DNA from: Ranitomeya variabilis
Taxonomy: Eukaryota > Chordata > Amphibia > Anura > Dendrobatidae
Assembly: GCF_051348905.1 (NCBI RefSeq)
Contig: NC_135236.1
Span: forward strand, 671,451,389 to 671,515,388
DNA length: 64,000 nucleotides
Direction: 5' to 3'
In this document: positions 21,043 to 32,724 of the stretch, in pieces
Numbering within the stretch: the stretch's first letter is position 1
How the letters are laid out: the number at the start of each line of letters is the position of its first letter
Translations under genes and position numbers: made by a program
Notes under the pieces: generated by a model
Databases searched by the model: none
What the model saw: the letters and a program-made list of their open reading frames with translations, nothing else
Told to the model about the DNA's origin: nothing

Positions 21043-21629
21043 TCCTTTGCCTCGTGGTCCTCAGTTTTACACTCTGACAACACATGGTCCAGTCTTATGT
21101 AACGACTTAAGAGACAAGTCTGGAGAGCTAACCCCCCAATGGCCAACAGCAATGCCCAGAAACCAGGAGTCATTTGGAAAAAGTCATAGTGATCCCAGTT
21201 AAGAAAGAGGTGGATGCTTGTTCCTACGAAAAGTCCTACCAGGCTTAAGACGTTTAGAGTCAGTTCAAAGCGCCACAGCGTTTCATCCTTGAGGCTCTGA
21301 GCTATGACCATGCTTAAGAGACCCATGAGGACGAATACCAGCGAAGAATACACTAAAATGAGGGACAAGTTGGCTTCGTAGACGAAGAGTTTTGAGTTCA
21401 GCTCGTCCAATTGGGTGATGCAGTGGCAGCCGCCATCGTTATTGGCATTGTGTATGCACAAGTTGTAAAAGCCGATCTTTTTGCAGCCATCGATAAGGAA
21501 GTTCCCAGCCCCGATGAACAAGGAGTAGGAGAGGAGAACGCAGATTAGGGTCTGCGCTACCACGATTGTGTATGCCAGATATTGAAGGCTCGGACTCGTC
21601 TTCTGCTCCTTGACTATCTTGTCCTCCAT
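21021..21629 (-). CDS. tmem140: TMEM140-like four-pass membrane protein, copy A
   Basis: Frame of 202 residues. Four hydrophobic segments lie at about 18-42, 87-110, 122-143 and 156-176. The loop between the first two contains KIGFYNLCIHN and CHC, matching the IGFYNFCLWN and CHQF region of human TMEM140 as I remember it, and the length is close to the human 185. Cysteines 49, 58, 68 and 70 sit in that loop and could form disulfides. TMEM140 is a poorly characterised membrane protein reported as interferon-induced in mammals. The coding part is a single exon; TTTTCTCCACAG just upstream (21650) is a good splice acceptor, so a non-coding first exon is expected, as in human. A diverged paralogue is at 39650. 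Confidence 0.75.
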   Translation of the reverse strand: MEDKIVKEQKTSPSLQYLAYTIVVAQTLICVLLSYSLFIGAGNFLIDGCKKIGFYNLCIHNANNDGGCHCITQLDELNSKLFVYEANLSLILVYSSLVFVLMGLLSMVIAQSLKDETLWRFELTLNVLSLVGLFVGTSIHLFLNWDHYDFFQMTPGFWALLLAIGGLALQTCLLSRYIRLDHVLSECKTEDHEAKELKILVA

Positions 21630-21649
21630 CCTCTAAGAAGGTCCAAACA

Positions 21650-21663
21650 CTGTGGAGAAAACA
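21650..21663 (-). promoter_or_regulatory. Splice acceptor before the tmem140 coding exon
   Basis: Minus strand reads GTTTTCTCCACAG then TGTTTGGACC, a pyrimidine tract and AG 20 bases ahead of the ATG. It is identical in unit B near 40279. It implies an upstream untranslated exon. Confidence 0.6.
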
Positions 21664-21756
21664 GAAAATCTTAAAAACTTTTGGAGTCAACGGGTCCCAT
21701 ACAAAGTCAATACTCTGCATGAACGCAACCTCCGCAAATCCCTGTCCAACCACCCA

Positions 21757-21868
21757 ACCCATGGTGGTGACCAGAAGAAGCCATGGTGGTGACCAGAAGA
21801 AGCCATGGTGGTGACCAGAAGAACCCATGGTGGTGACCAGAAGAACCCATGGTGGTGACCAGAAGGAA
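21757..21868. repeat. 21-bp minisatellite in the tmem140 intron (A)
   Basis: About five tandem copies of CATGGTGGTGACCAGAAGAA(C/G), lying between the acceptor and the proposed first exon. Unit B has about six copies at 40388-40515. Confidence 0.9.
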
Positions 21869-22548
21869 TAGGTGGAAAATGAGTAGTCTTCATAGATGGA
21901 GGACAACCCCTCCCAAGGAGACCCAGGAGCTGCAGCTGTCACCGGTCAATCAAGTCTTCACTCGCTAATTATAAGGAGAGGATGCTGTTGACCCCATTTC
22001 CTTCACGGACCCCTTTTCTCCCAATAGAAGAGGTGGGACCCACAACTACTAATCATTAATGTCATATTCTGGGGAGATGTCGCTATTGGTTCGGGTTAGA
22101 AGACCCCTTTATAGAATGTCACGTTCTGATGATACATTGAAACTGTACACAGCGCCACCTAGAGGACAGAAATACATAAAATGTCCCTGTGTAGTAAATA
22201 GGTGACCACTCAGACAGTAAGTATTTGCCCCCAAGGAACAACAAAGACACAGTCACATCTGCCAACGTGCATCACAGCAGAGCAACCACCGGGGGGCAGC
22301 AGCACTGTGAATGCAGCTCTGAGGCACCTGATGGAACTGAGGAGTCGTGGCTCAGGCAGACACAGGACCGGTTACCTGCAGTCCTATGTAAAACTACATG
22401 GGCGCATTGTGATTTCAGCAGGAGATGGACGGGTCCCGGGAAGGTTATTATAGGTTGTTGTGACTCGGCTTCCGAGAAACTGAAACCCACAGTCCGCAGC
22501 GACTTACATGGGGGTTATATGTCATGTGATTTGCACAGGACTGCCTAC

Positions 22549-22640
22549 CTGAGTGCACGAGCTCAGCGATACAAGACCCAAGTTCTATGTCACAGGAGAC
22601 GCGGCCGGCTGCGGGGAAGAAAGAGTTAACGTGAACCGGT
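22549..22640 (-). promoter_or_regulatory. Possible non-coding first exon and promoter of tmem140 A
   Basis: The minus strand ends an exon-like stretch with GTGCACTCAG followed by GTAGGC (donor at 22547-22548), next to CpG-rich sequence (GCCGGCCGCGTC). The block is kept in unit B near 42533-42620. This is inference from a splice-like motif and conservation only. Confidence 0.3.
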
Positions 22641-22689
22641 GAATCACCGGGCAGACTGGAAAAAGACCCCAGAAAATGGATCTGCATGA

Positions 22690-23315
22690 GGCTGGGGCAG
22701 ACTGCAGGGTGGTCTCCGGTGTCCCCTCTGTATAGTGCGGTCTCCGGTGTCCCCTCTGTATAGTGCGGTCTCCTGTGGCCCCTCTGTACAGGGTGGTCTC
22801 CGGTGTCCCCTCTGTATAGTGCGGTCTCCTGTGGCCCCTCTGTATAGTGCGGTCTCCTGTGGCCCCTCTGTACAGGGTGGTCTCCTGTGGCCCCTCTGTA
22901 TAGTGCGGTCTTTTGTGGCCCCTCAGTATAGTGCGGTCTCCTGTGGCCCCTCAGTATAGCGCGGTCTCCTGTGGCCCCTCTCACCTCTGTATAGGGTGGT
23001 CTCCTGTGGCCCCTCTCACCTCTGTACAGGGTGGTCTCCTGTGGCCCCTCTCACCTCTGTACAGGGTGGTCTCCTGTGGCTCCTCTGTACAGGGTGGTCT
23101 CCTGTGGCCCCTCTGTACAGGGTGGTCTCCTGTGGCTCCTCTGTACAGGGTGGTCTCCTGTGGCCCCTCTGTATAGGGTGGTCTCCTGTGGCCCCTCTCA
23201 CCTCTGTATAATGCGGTCTCCTGTGGCCCCTCTGTATAGGGTGGTCTCCTGTGGCCCCTCTGTACAGGGTGGTCTCCTGTGGCCCCTCTGTATAGGGTGG
23301 TCTCCTGTGGCCCCG
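22690..23315. repeat. 28-bp minisatellite (A), about 22 units
   Basis: Tandem copies of CCTCTGTACAGGGTGGTCTC followed by CTGTGGCC, with variants TATAGTGCGG and inserted TCACCTC. The unit shares the core CAGGGTGGTCTCCTGTG with the 36-bp array at 23745. Open frames in it are repeat artefacts. Confidence 0.92.
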
Positions 23316-23744
23316 GCTCCTCCTCGCCGTCTCTTCTCTCCTCTGGTGTTTTGCTACTTTCTGTTTATATCTGAAGAGACTTGAGATTTGGCCAATCCTC
23401 CCCCCTCCCTGTCTGGACCCCCGACCCCCGACCAGGACCCTGACCCCGGGGCCACACACACACCCGGAGGTGAAGATAAGAAGTCCCACTTCAGCAGACC
23501 CTCAGCCGCCCCCCATGGTGTCACCTCCCAGTTTGGCTCTGGTGTTTTCTGTCTTTCATGTTCCCTTTTATTTTTCTATAAAACTAAATAAAATATCATC
23601 TGATTTTTCCTTTTTTTTTTAGTTCTAAAACCTCCCAGATGCCGGATCAGTAATATAATAATAATGATAATAATAATCATGGCGCCGCTGAGGGTACAGT
23701 CATCTCCTTTCCCAGGTTTGCAGCAAAGAGTCAGGAGCGCAACT
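23316..23744. other. Unique spacer between two minisatellites (A)
   Basis: This 430-bp non-repetitive spacer is nearly identical at 44176-44600 in unit B, while the arrays on either side differ greatly. It has an inverted CCAAT motif near 23392 and C-rich runs. No coding evidence. Confidence 0.6.
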
Positions 23745-24950
23745 CTGCACAGGGTGGTCTCCTGTGACCCCTTACTGCCTCCGCACAGGGTGGTCTCCTG
23801 TGACCCCTTACTGCCTCCGCACAGGGTGGTCTCCTGTGACCCCTCACTGCCTCCGCACAGGGTGGTCTCCTGTAACCCCTCACTGCCTCCGCACAGGGTG
23901 GTCTCCTGTAACCCCTTACTGCCTCCGCACAGGGTGGTCTCCTGTGGCCCCTCGCTGCCTCCGCACAGGGTGCTCTCCTGTGACCCCTCACTGCCTCCGC
24001 ACAGGGTGGTCTCCTGTGACCCCTCACTGCCTCCGCACAGGGTGGTCTCCTGTGTCCCCTCACTGCCTCCGCACAGGGTGGTCTCCTGTGACCCCTCACT
24101 GCCTCCACACAGGGTGGTCTCCTGTGACCCCTCACTGCCTCCGCACAGGGTGGTCTCCTGTGTCCCCTCACTGCCTCCGCACAGGGTGGTCTCCTGTGGC
24201 CCCTCGCTGCCTCCGCACAGGGTGGTCTCCTGTGTCCCCTCACTGCCTCCGCACAGGGTGGTCTCCTGTGGCCCCTCGCTGCCTCCGCACAGGGTGGTCT
24301 CCTGTGGCCCCTCGCTGCCTCCGCACAGGGTGGTCTCCTGTGACCCCTCACTGCCTCCGCACAGGGTGGTCTCCTGTGGCCCCTCGCTGCCTCCGCACAG
24401 GGTGGTCTCCTGTGACCCCTCACTGCCTCCGCACAGGGTGGTCTCCTGTGGCCCCTCGCTGCCTCCGCACAGGGTGGTCTCCTGTGGCCCCTCGCTGCCT
24501 CCGCACAGGGTGGTCTCCTGTGGCCCCTCGCTGCCTCCGCACAGGGTGGTCTCCTGTGGCCCCTCGCTGCCTCCGCACAGGGTGGTCTCCTGTGGCCCCT
24601 CGCTGCCTCCGCACAGGGTGGTCTCCTGTGACCCCTCACTGCCTCCGCACAGGGTGGTCTCCTGTGGCCCCTCACTGCCTCCGCACAGGGTGGTCTCCTG
24701 TGACCCCTCGCTGCCTCCGTACAGGGTGGTCTCCTGTGACCCCTCACTGCCTCCGCACAGGGTGGTCTCCTGTGGCCCCTCACTGCCTCTGCACAGGGTG
24801 GTCTCCTGTGACCCCTCGCTGCCTCCGTACAGGGTGGTCTCCTGTGGCCCCTCACTGCCTCCGCACAGGGTGGTCTCCTGTGGCCCCTCACTGCCTCTGC
24901 ACAGGGTGGTCTCCTGTGACCCCTTGCTGCCTCTGTACAGGGTGGTCTGT
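23745..24950. repeat. 36-bp minisatellite (A), about 33 units
   Basis: Units of GCACAGGGTGGTCTCCTGTG followed by ACCCCTCACTGCCTCC, very homogeneous. Since 36 is divisible by three, frames of about 440 codons stay open on both strands with a 12-residue period, which is not a protein gene. Unit B has only about 8 units. Confidence 0.95.
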
Positions 24951-25299
24951 GCAGTGGCTGTGCCTGGTATTACACCACCTAACCCCTATTAAAGTAAATG
25001 GGACTGGGTTGCAATACCCGGCATGGCCACTTGTTAAAGAGCGGCGCTGTATCTGATGCACCATAAAGAGGTAAGACAGCTCGCCAGAGCGACACAGACG
25101 CCTCCGTCATCTGATCATTGGGGGACAAGAGTCAGACCCCCTGCTATCTTATATTGATGACTGCTCCGAAGCCGGACCCTCACCCCAAAATGGACCATTA
25201 TTTCACAGAAATGTACAATAAAATTGAGTGGGCATGGCTCGCGCAACTTTGCATGAAAGTAGGGGGGTTGGGGCCTAACTTTTTACGGAAAAGCGGAGT

Positions 25300-26020
25300 T
25301 GAATGTGTACGAGGTGTACGGAGCGGAGCCATGTGTGTATACGAGGTGTACAGAGCGCAGCTGTGTGTACGAGGTGTATGGAGTGGAGTTGAATGTGTAC
25401 GAGGTGTACAGAGCAGAGCCGTGTGTGTACGAGGTGTACAGAGCAGAGCCGTGTGTGTATGAGGTGTATGGAGCAGAGCCGTGTTCGTATGAGGTGTACG
25501 GAGCGGAGCCGTGTGTACAAGGTGTATGGAGCGGAGCCGTGTGTGTATACGAGGTGTACAGAGCGGAGCTGTGTGTACGAGGTGTATGGAGCAGAGCCGT
25601 GTGTGTGTATGAGGTGTATGGAGCAGAGCCGTGTGTGTATGAGGTGTATGGAGCGGAGCCGTGTTCGTATGAGGTGTACGGAGCGGAGCCGTGTGTACAA
25701 GGTGTATGGAGCGGAGCCGTGTGTGTATACGAGGTGTACAGAGCGGAGCTGTGTGTACGAGGTGTACGGAGCGGAGCCGTGTGTGTATGAGGTGTATGGA
25801 GCGGAGCCGTGTGTGTATGAGGTGTACGGAGCGGAGCCGTGTGTACAAGGTGTATGGAGCGGAGCCGTGTGTGTATCAGTGAGGTGTACGGAGAGGAGCC
25901 GTGTGTGTATGAGGTGTATGGAGCAGAGCTGGGTGTGTGCGAGGTGTACAGAGTGGAGCCACGTGACTGCGGAGTGGAGCCGTGTGTGCAAGGTGTACGG
26001 AGCGCAGCCACGTGTGTAGA
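25300..26020. repeat. 28-bp minisatellite, about 25 units
   Basis: Units of GTGTGTATGAGGTGTATGGA followed by GCGGAGCC. A longer period is visible: 25480-25560 recurs at 25660-25740. Long frames in every phase are artefacts. Confidence 0.93.
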
Positions 26021-26027
26021 AGTAACT

Positions 26028-26275
26028 ATGTGCGGTCATTATACAGTATGGAGCATCATGTGCGGTCATTATACAGTATGGAGCATCATGTGCGGTCATT
26101 ATACAGTATGGAGCATCATGTGCGGTCATTATACAGTATGGAGCATCATGTGCGGCCATTATACAGTATGGAGCATCATGTGCGGCCATTATACAGTATG
26201 GAGCATCATGTGCGGCCATTATACAGTATGGAGCATCATGTGTGGCCATTATACAGTATGGAGCATCATGTGTAG
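26028..26275. repeat. 30-bp minisatellite, left part (8 units)
   Basis: Units of TGTGCGGTCATTATACAGTA followed by TGGAGCATCA. The array continues at 32725-33520, so the gypsy element inserted inside it. Confidence 0.95.
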
Positions 26276-27785
26276 TGTTGTGAATTCTGCTCTTGGGCTC
26301 CCTCCGGTGGTTGTAGGTGGTAATGCAGTTGTCCCTGAGTTGCAGTCCTGGTCAGGTGTTTCTGCTAATTGCAGCTCTGACTGGGGTATTTAGGCGTGCA
26401 GGATTCATTGGTCCTTGCCAGTTGTCCATTGTTTTTGGAGGTTTTGTCCTTGCCTGGTTCCTTCCTGCCTTGCTGCTTAATCTGCAAAGATAAGTGTCTG
26501 GTTTTTGTGGCACACATGCTGTGTGCTTTACAATTTAGTGCTATTCAGTGTTTTTTTGTCCAGCTTAGATTGTATCAGTATTTACTTAGGGTACCGTCTC
26601 ACATAACGATTTACCAACAATCACGACCAGCGACACGACCTGGCAGTGATCGTTGGAAAGTCGTTGTATGGTCGCTGGGGAGCTGTCACACAGACAGCTC
26701 TCCAGCGACCAACGATGCCGAGGTCCCGGGTAACCAGGGTAAACATCGGGTTACTAAGCGCAGGGCCGCGCTTAGTAACCCGATGTTTACCGTGGTTACC
26801 AGCGTAAAAGTAAAAAAAAACAAACCGTACATACTCACATTCCGGTGTCCGCCAGGTCCCTCGCAGTCTGCTTCCCGCTCTGACTGAGTGCCGCCGTAAA
26901 GTGAAAGCAGATCACAGCGGCGACATCACCGCTGTGATCTGCTCTCACTTTCCGGCCGGCAGACAGTCAGAGCGGGAAGCAGACGGCAAGGGACCTGAAG
27001 GACACCGGAATGTGAGTATGTACGTTTTTTTTTACTTTTACGCTGGTAACCACGGTAAACATCGGGTTACTAAGCGCGGCCCTGCGCTTAGTAACCCGAT
27101 GTTTACCCTGGTTACAAGCGAACGCATCGCTGGATCGCTGTCACACACAACGATCCAGCAATGACAGCGGGAGATCCAGCGACGAAAGAAAGTTCCAAAC
27201 GATCTGCTACGACGTACGATTCTCAGCAGGGTCCCTGATCGCTGCTGCGTGTCAGACACTGCGAGATCGTATGGATACCGCTGGAACGTCACGGATCGTA
27301 CCGTCGTAGCGACAAAAGTGCCTCTGTGAGACGGTACCCTTAGTCTTGCTGGATTCTCAGGAGCTGCAGATATACATTCCATGTCTTTAGTTAGATTGTG
27401 GAACTTTTTGTATTTTCTGCTGTGGATATTTTTAGAGTTTTAATACTGACCGCTTAGTATTCTGTCCTATCTTTCCCTATTTAGCTAGAGTGGCCTCTTT
27501 TGCTGAATTCTGTTTTCTGCCTGCGTGTGTCTTTCCTCTCCTATTCACAGTCAATATTCGTGGGGGGCTGCCTATCCTTTGGGGTTCTGCTCTGAAGCAA
27601 GATAGTATTCCTATTTCCATCTATAGGGGTATTTAGTTCTCTGGCTGTGTCGAGGTGTCTAGGGTTTGTTAGGCACACCCCACGGCTACTTCTAGTTGCG
27701 GTGTTAGTTCAGGGGCTGCGGTCAGTATAGATTCCACCTCTCCTGAGAAAGTCTCATGCAGCTCCAAAGCCACCGGATCATAACA
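26276..27785 (+). repeat. 5' LTR of the gypsy element (with nested MITE)
   Basis: Without the 751-bp MITE at 26589-27339 and its TTA duplication it is 756 bp, against 757 bp for the 3' LTR. The ends form the short inverted repeat TGTTGTG / CATAACA. Confidence 0.93.
26589..27339. mobile_element. 751-bp palindromic MITE inside the 5' LTR
   Basis: Ends GGGTACCGTCTCACA and TGTGAGACGGTACCC are perfect inverted repeats, with TTA on both sides (26586-26588 and 27340-27342). The 3' LTR shows the empty site with a single TTA near 32280. Long inner mirror blocks include AACATCGGGTTACTAAGCGC in both orientations. PIF/Harbinger-type target; non-autonomous. Confidence 0.93.
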
Positions 27786-27920
27786 GTACAACTGGCCAAC
27801 AATGAGGTAAATGCATCTCAGAAGAAGGGAAGAAAGGTGTTGAGTCATTTTTTTTTCTGTAGTCTGTTTTGCCTGTTCCTCCCTCTTTTTCCCTGGGTGG
27901 CTGAGGAGTCTTGTGTTAGC

Positions 27921-30900
27921 ATGGATGTTCATGAATTAGCTTCTCGTGTAGACCAGCTTGCTGCTAGGGTACAGGGAATTTCTGATTATATTGTTCAGAC
28001 TCCTGTTTTGGAGCCGAAGATTCCTACTCCTGATTTGTTTTTTGGTGACAGGTCTAAATTTCTGAGTTTTAAAAACAATTGTAAACTGTTTTTTGCTCTG
28101 AGACCTCGATCCTCTGGTGATTCCATTCAGCAGGTTAAAATCGTTATTTCCCTGCTGCGTGGCGATCCTCAGGATTGGGCATTTTCCCTGGAATCGGGGA
28201 ATCCGGCCTTGCTTAATGTAGATGCCTTTTTTCAGGCTTTAGGATTATTATATGATGAACCAAATTCTGTAGATCAAGCGGAGAAGACCTTGTTGGTTCT
28301 GTCTCAGGGCCAAGAGGTGGCAGAACTGTATTGTCAGAAATTTAGAAAATGGTCTGTGCTGACTAAATGGAATGATGATGCTTTGGCGGCAATTTTCAGA
28401 AAGGGTCTTTCTGAATCCGTTAAAGATGCTATGGTGGGGTTTCCCACGCCTGTCGGTCTGAGTGATTCTATGTCTCTGGCCATTCAGATTGATCGGCGCT
28501 TGCGGGAGCGCAGAACTGTGCGCGCTGTGGCGTTGTCCTCAGAGCAGATGCCTGAGCCTATGCAGTGTGATAGGATTCTGTCTAGAACAGAACGACAAGG
28601 ATTCAGACGTCAGAATAAGTTGTGTTATTATTGTGGCGATGCTTCTCATGTCATTTCAGTCTGCCCTAAGCGTACAAAGAGGAACGCTAGTTCATGTACC
28701 ATCAGTACTGTACAACCTAAATTTCTGTTATCTGTGTCCTTGATCTGCTCATTGTCGTCATTTTCTGTCATGGCATTTGTGGATTCAGGCGCCGCTTTGA
28801 ACTTAATGGACTTTGAGTTTACCAGGCGTTGTGGTTTTCCCTTACAGCCTTTGCAGAATCTTATTCCTTTAAGGGGCATTGATGCTACACCTTTGGCTAA
28901 AAATAAGCCCCAGTTTTGGACTCAGGTGACCATGCGCATGGCGCCAGCCCATCAGGAAGATTGTCGATTTCTGGTGTTGCATAATTTGCATGATGCTATC
29001 GTGCTGGGTTTTCCATGGTTGCAGGTACATAATCCTGTGTTGGATTGGAAGTCTATGTCTGTGACTAGTTGGGGTTGTCAGGGGGTTCATAATGATGTTC
29101 CTTTAATGTCCATCTCCTCTTCCGAAATTCCAGAGTTTTTGTCGGATTTCCAGGATGTATTTGATGAGCCCAAGTCCAGTTCTCTTCCACCGCACAGGGA
29201 CTGTGATTGTGCGATTGACTTGATTCCAGGCAGTAAGTTTCCTAAGGGCCGACTCTTCAACCTGTCTGTGCCTGAACATACTGCTATGCGGAGTTATGTT
29301 AAGGAGTCTTTGGAGAAAGGGCATATTCGGCCATCTTCTTCACCGATGGGAGCAGGTTTTTTTTTTGTTGCTAAGAAGGATGGCTCCTTGAGACCCTGTA
29401 TTGATTATCGCCTCTTGAATATGATCACAGTCAAGTTTCAATACCCTTTACCTCTGCTTTCTGATTTGTTTGCCAGGATTAAGGGGGCTAGTTGGTTTAC
29501 AAAGATTGACCTTCGGGGGGCGTATAATCTTGTTCGTATTAAGCAGGGTGATGAATGGAAAACTGCGTTCAATACGCCCGAAGGCCATTTTGAATACCTT
29601 GTGATGCCATTCGGGCTCACTAATGCTCCATCTGTTTTTCAATCTTTCATGCACGATATCTTCCGGACTTATATTGATAAATTCATGATTGTATATCTGG
29701 ACGATATTTTTATTTTTTCTGATGATTGGAAGTCTCATGTGCAACAGGTCAGGATGGTGTTTCAGATCCTTCGTGACAATGCTTTGTATGTGAACGGGTC
29801 TAAGTGTCTCTTTGGGGTGCAGAAGGTTTCTTTTTTTGGGTTTTATTTTTTCTCCTTCATCTATTGAGATGGATCCGGTTAAGGTTCAGGCCATTCATGA
29901 TTGGATTCAACCCACGTCTGTAAAGAGCCTTCAGAAATTTTGGGGTTTTGCAAATTTTTATCGCCGTTTCATTGCTAACTTTTCCAGCGTGGTTAAACCC
30001 TTGACCGATTTGACTAAGAAAGGCGCTGAAGTGGCGAATTGGTCCTCTGCGGCTGTTTCTGCCTTTCAGGAGCTTAAACGTCGATTTACGTCTGCTCCGG
30101 TGTTGCGTCAACCTGATGTTTCTCTTCCGTTTCAGGTTGAGGTTGACGCTTCTGAGATAGGGGCAGGGGCCATTTTGTCTCAGAGGGATCCTGCTGGTTC
30201 CTTGATGAAACCGTGTGCTTCTTTTCCCGTAAATTTTCGTCTTCTGAACGCAATTATGATGCAATCGGGAGTTGCTGGCTATGAAGTGGGCGTTTGAAGA
30301 GTGGCGACATTGGCTTGAGGGAGCTAAGCACCGTATTGTGGTCTTGACCGATCATAAGAATCTGATTTACCTCGAGTCTGCCAAGCGGCTGAATCCTAGA
30401 CAGGCTCGATGGTCTTTGTTTTTTTCCCATTTTGATTTTGTGGTCTCGTATCTTCCGGGTTCTAAGAATATTAAGGCTGATGCCCTTTCTAGGAGTTTTT
30501 TGCCTGATTCTCCTGAGGTTCTGGAACCGGTCGTCATTCTGAAATAAGGGGTGGTTCTTTCTGCCATTTCCCCTGATTTACGACGGGTTCTTCAGGAATT
30601 TCAGGCTGACAGACCTGACCGCTGTCCAGTGGGGAAACTGTTTGTTCCTGACAGATGGACTAGTAGAGTGATTTCTGAGGTTCACTGTTCTGTGTTGGCT
30701 GGTCATCCTGGGATTTTTGGTACCAGAGATTTGGTTGGTAGGTCCTTTTGGTGGCCTTCTTTATCACGTGATGTGCGTTCTTTTGTGCAGTCCTGTGGGA
30801 CTTGTGCGCGGGCTAAGCCTTGTTGTTCCCATGCTAGTGGGTTGCTTTTGCCGTTGCCGGTCCCTGAGAGGCCCTGGACGCATATTTCTATGGATTTTAT

Positions 30901-31950
30901 TTCTGATCTTCCGGTTTCCCAGAGGATGTCGGTTATCTGGGTTGTTTGTGACCGGTTCTCTTAAATGGTTCATTTGGTGCCTTTGCCTAAATTGCCCTCC
31001 TCCTCAGATTTGGTTTCGTTGTTTTTTCAGCATGTGGTTCGTTTGCACGGCATTCCAGAGAATATTGTGTCTGACAGAGGTTCCCAGTTTGTTTCTAGGT
31101 TTTGGCGGGCCTTTTGTGCCAGGCTGGGCATTGATTTATCTTTTTCCTCTGCATTTCATCCTCAGACAAATGGCCAAACTGAGCAAACTAATCAGACTTT
31201 GGAGACTTATTTGAGATGCTTTGTTTCTGCTGATCAGGATGATTGGGTGACCTTTTTGCCATTGGCCGAGTTTGCCCTTAATAATCGGGCTAGTTCAGCT
31301 ACTTTGGTTTCGCCTTTTTTTTGTAACTCTGGTTTTCATCCTCGTTTTTCTTCTGGGCAGGTTGAGCCTTCTGACTGTCCTGGTGTGGATTCTGTGGTTG
31401 ACAGGTTACAGCAGATTTGGACTCATGTGGTGGACAATTTGACGTGGTCTCAGGAGAAGGCTCACCGTTGCTAACCGTCGTCGGGGTGTTGGTTCCCGGC
31501 TTCGTGTTGGGGATCTGGTCTGGTTGTCTTCCCGTCATGTTCCTATGAAGGTTTGTTCTCCTAAGTTTAAGCCTCGGTTTATTGGTTCTTATAGGATTTC
31601 GGAGATTATTAATCCGGTGTCTTTTCGATTGGCACTTCCGGCCTCTTTTGCTATCCATAATGTCTTCCATAGATCTTTATTGCGGAAATATGTGGTGCCC
31701 GTTATTCCCTCTGTTGATCCTCCGGCCCCTGTGTTGGTTGATGGGGAGTTGGAGTATGTGGTTGAGAAGATTTTGGATTCTCGTTTTTCAAGGCGGAGGC
31801 TTCAGTATCTTGTCAAATGGAAGGGTTATGGCCAGGAGGATAATTCTTGGGTTTTTGCTTCTGATGTCCATGCTGCTGATTTGGTTCATGCTTTTCATCT
31901 GGCTCGTCCTGATCGGCCTGGGGGCTCTGGTGAGGGTTCGGTGACCCCTC
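27921..31950 (+). pseudogene. gag-pol region of the gypsy element (fossil)
   Basis: It encodes the gag, protease, reverse transcriptase, RNase H, integrase and chromodomain parts in the order usual for chromoviruses. It is a broken fossil and not a host gene. Confidence 0.9.
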
Positions 31951-31967
31951 CTCAAGGGGGGGGGTAC

Positions 31968-32724
31968 TGTTGTGAATTCTGCTCTTGGGCTCCCTCCGGT
32001 GGTTGTAGGTGGTAATGCAGTTGTCCCTGAATTGCAGCCCTGGTCAGGTGTTTCTGCTAATTGCAGTTCTGACTGGGGTATTTAGGCGTGCAGGATTCAT
32101 TAGTCCTTGCCAGTTGTCCATTGTTTTTGGAGGTTTTGTCCTTGCCTGCTTCCTTCCTGTCTTGCTGCCAAATCTGCAAAGATAAGTGTCTGTTTTTTTG
32201 TGGCACACATGCTGTGTGCTTTACATTTTAGTGCTATTCAGTGTTTTTTTGTCCAGCTTAGATTGTATCAGTATTTACTTAGTCTTGCTGGATTCTCAGG
32301 AGTTGCAGATATACATTCCATGTCTTTAGTTAGATTGTGGAACTTTTTGTATTTTCTGCTGTGGATATTTTTAGAGTTTTATTACTGACCGCTTAGTATT
32401 CTGTCCTATCTTTCCCTGTTTAGCTAGAGTGGCCTCTTTTGCTGTAATCTGCTTTCTGCCTGTGTGTGTCTTTCCTCTCCTATTCACAGTCAATATTTGT
32501 GGGGGGCTGCCTATCATTTGGGGTTCTGCTCTGAGGCAAGATAGTATTCCTATTTCTATCTATAGGGGTATTTAGTCCTCTGGCTGTGTTGAGGTGTCTA
32601 GGGTTTGTTAGGCACACCCCACGGCTACTTCTAGTTGCGGTGTTAGTTCAGGGGCTGCGGTCAGTATAAATTCCACTTCTCCTGAGAAAGTCTAATTCGG
32701 CTCCAAAGCCACCGGATCATAACA
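31968..32724 (+). repeat. 3' LTR of the gypsy element
   Basis: 757 bp, bounded by the polypurine tract on the left and by minisatellite sequence on the right. Confidence 0.93.

Larger units (their letters stand above)
19334..25290. repeat. tmem140-containing duplication, unit A
   Basis: Matches 38156-45880 in order: non-coding flank, tmem140-like gene, CATGGTGGTGACCAGAA minisatellite, conserved flank with a possible first exon, 28-bp minisatellite, unique spacer (23316-23744), 36-bp minisatellite. The last 335 bases (24955-25290) are present in unit B in the opposite orientation. Unit B also carries a CACTG-ended foldback insertion absent here. Confidence 0.88.
26276..32724 (+). mobile_element. 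Ty3/gypsy chromodomain LTR retrotransposon, broken copy
   Basis: The interval is 6.45 kb with two LTRs (26276-27785 and 31968-32724) that begin TGTTGTG and end CATAACA. It is flanked by GTGTAG and GTGTGG of the minisatellite. Parts in order on the plus strand: gag-like region with a CCHC knuckle (from 27921 to about 28690), protease region with DSG near 28785, reverse transcriptase with YLDD (about 29200-29900), RNase H (about 30060-30530), integrase with an HHCC zinc region (about 30690-31460), and a chromodomain (about 31750-31870), then a G-rich polypurine tract at 31953-31964. The chromodomain places it among chromoviruses. It is broken by several changes, roughly three to six. The LTRs differ by only a few percent by eye, so it is fairly young. 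Confidence 0.93.

Noticed and set aside
23664-25056. Overlapping open frames of about 430-440 codons on the plus strand and 386 on the minus strand
   Set aside because: They are the 36-bp minisatellite read in several frames. The period is exactly 12 residues and there is no domain.
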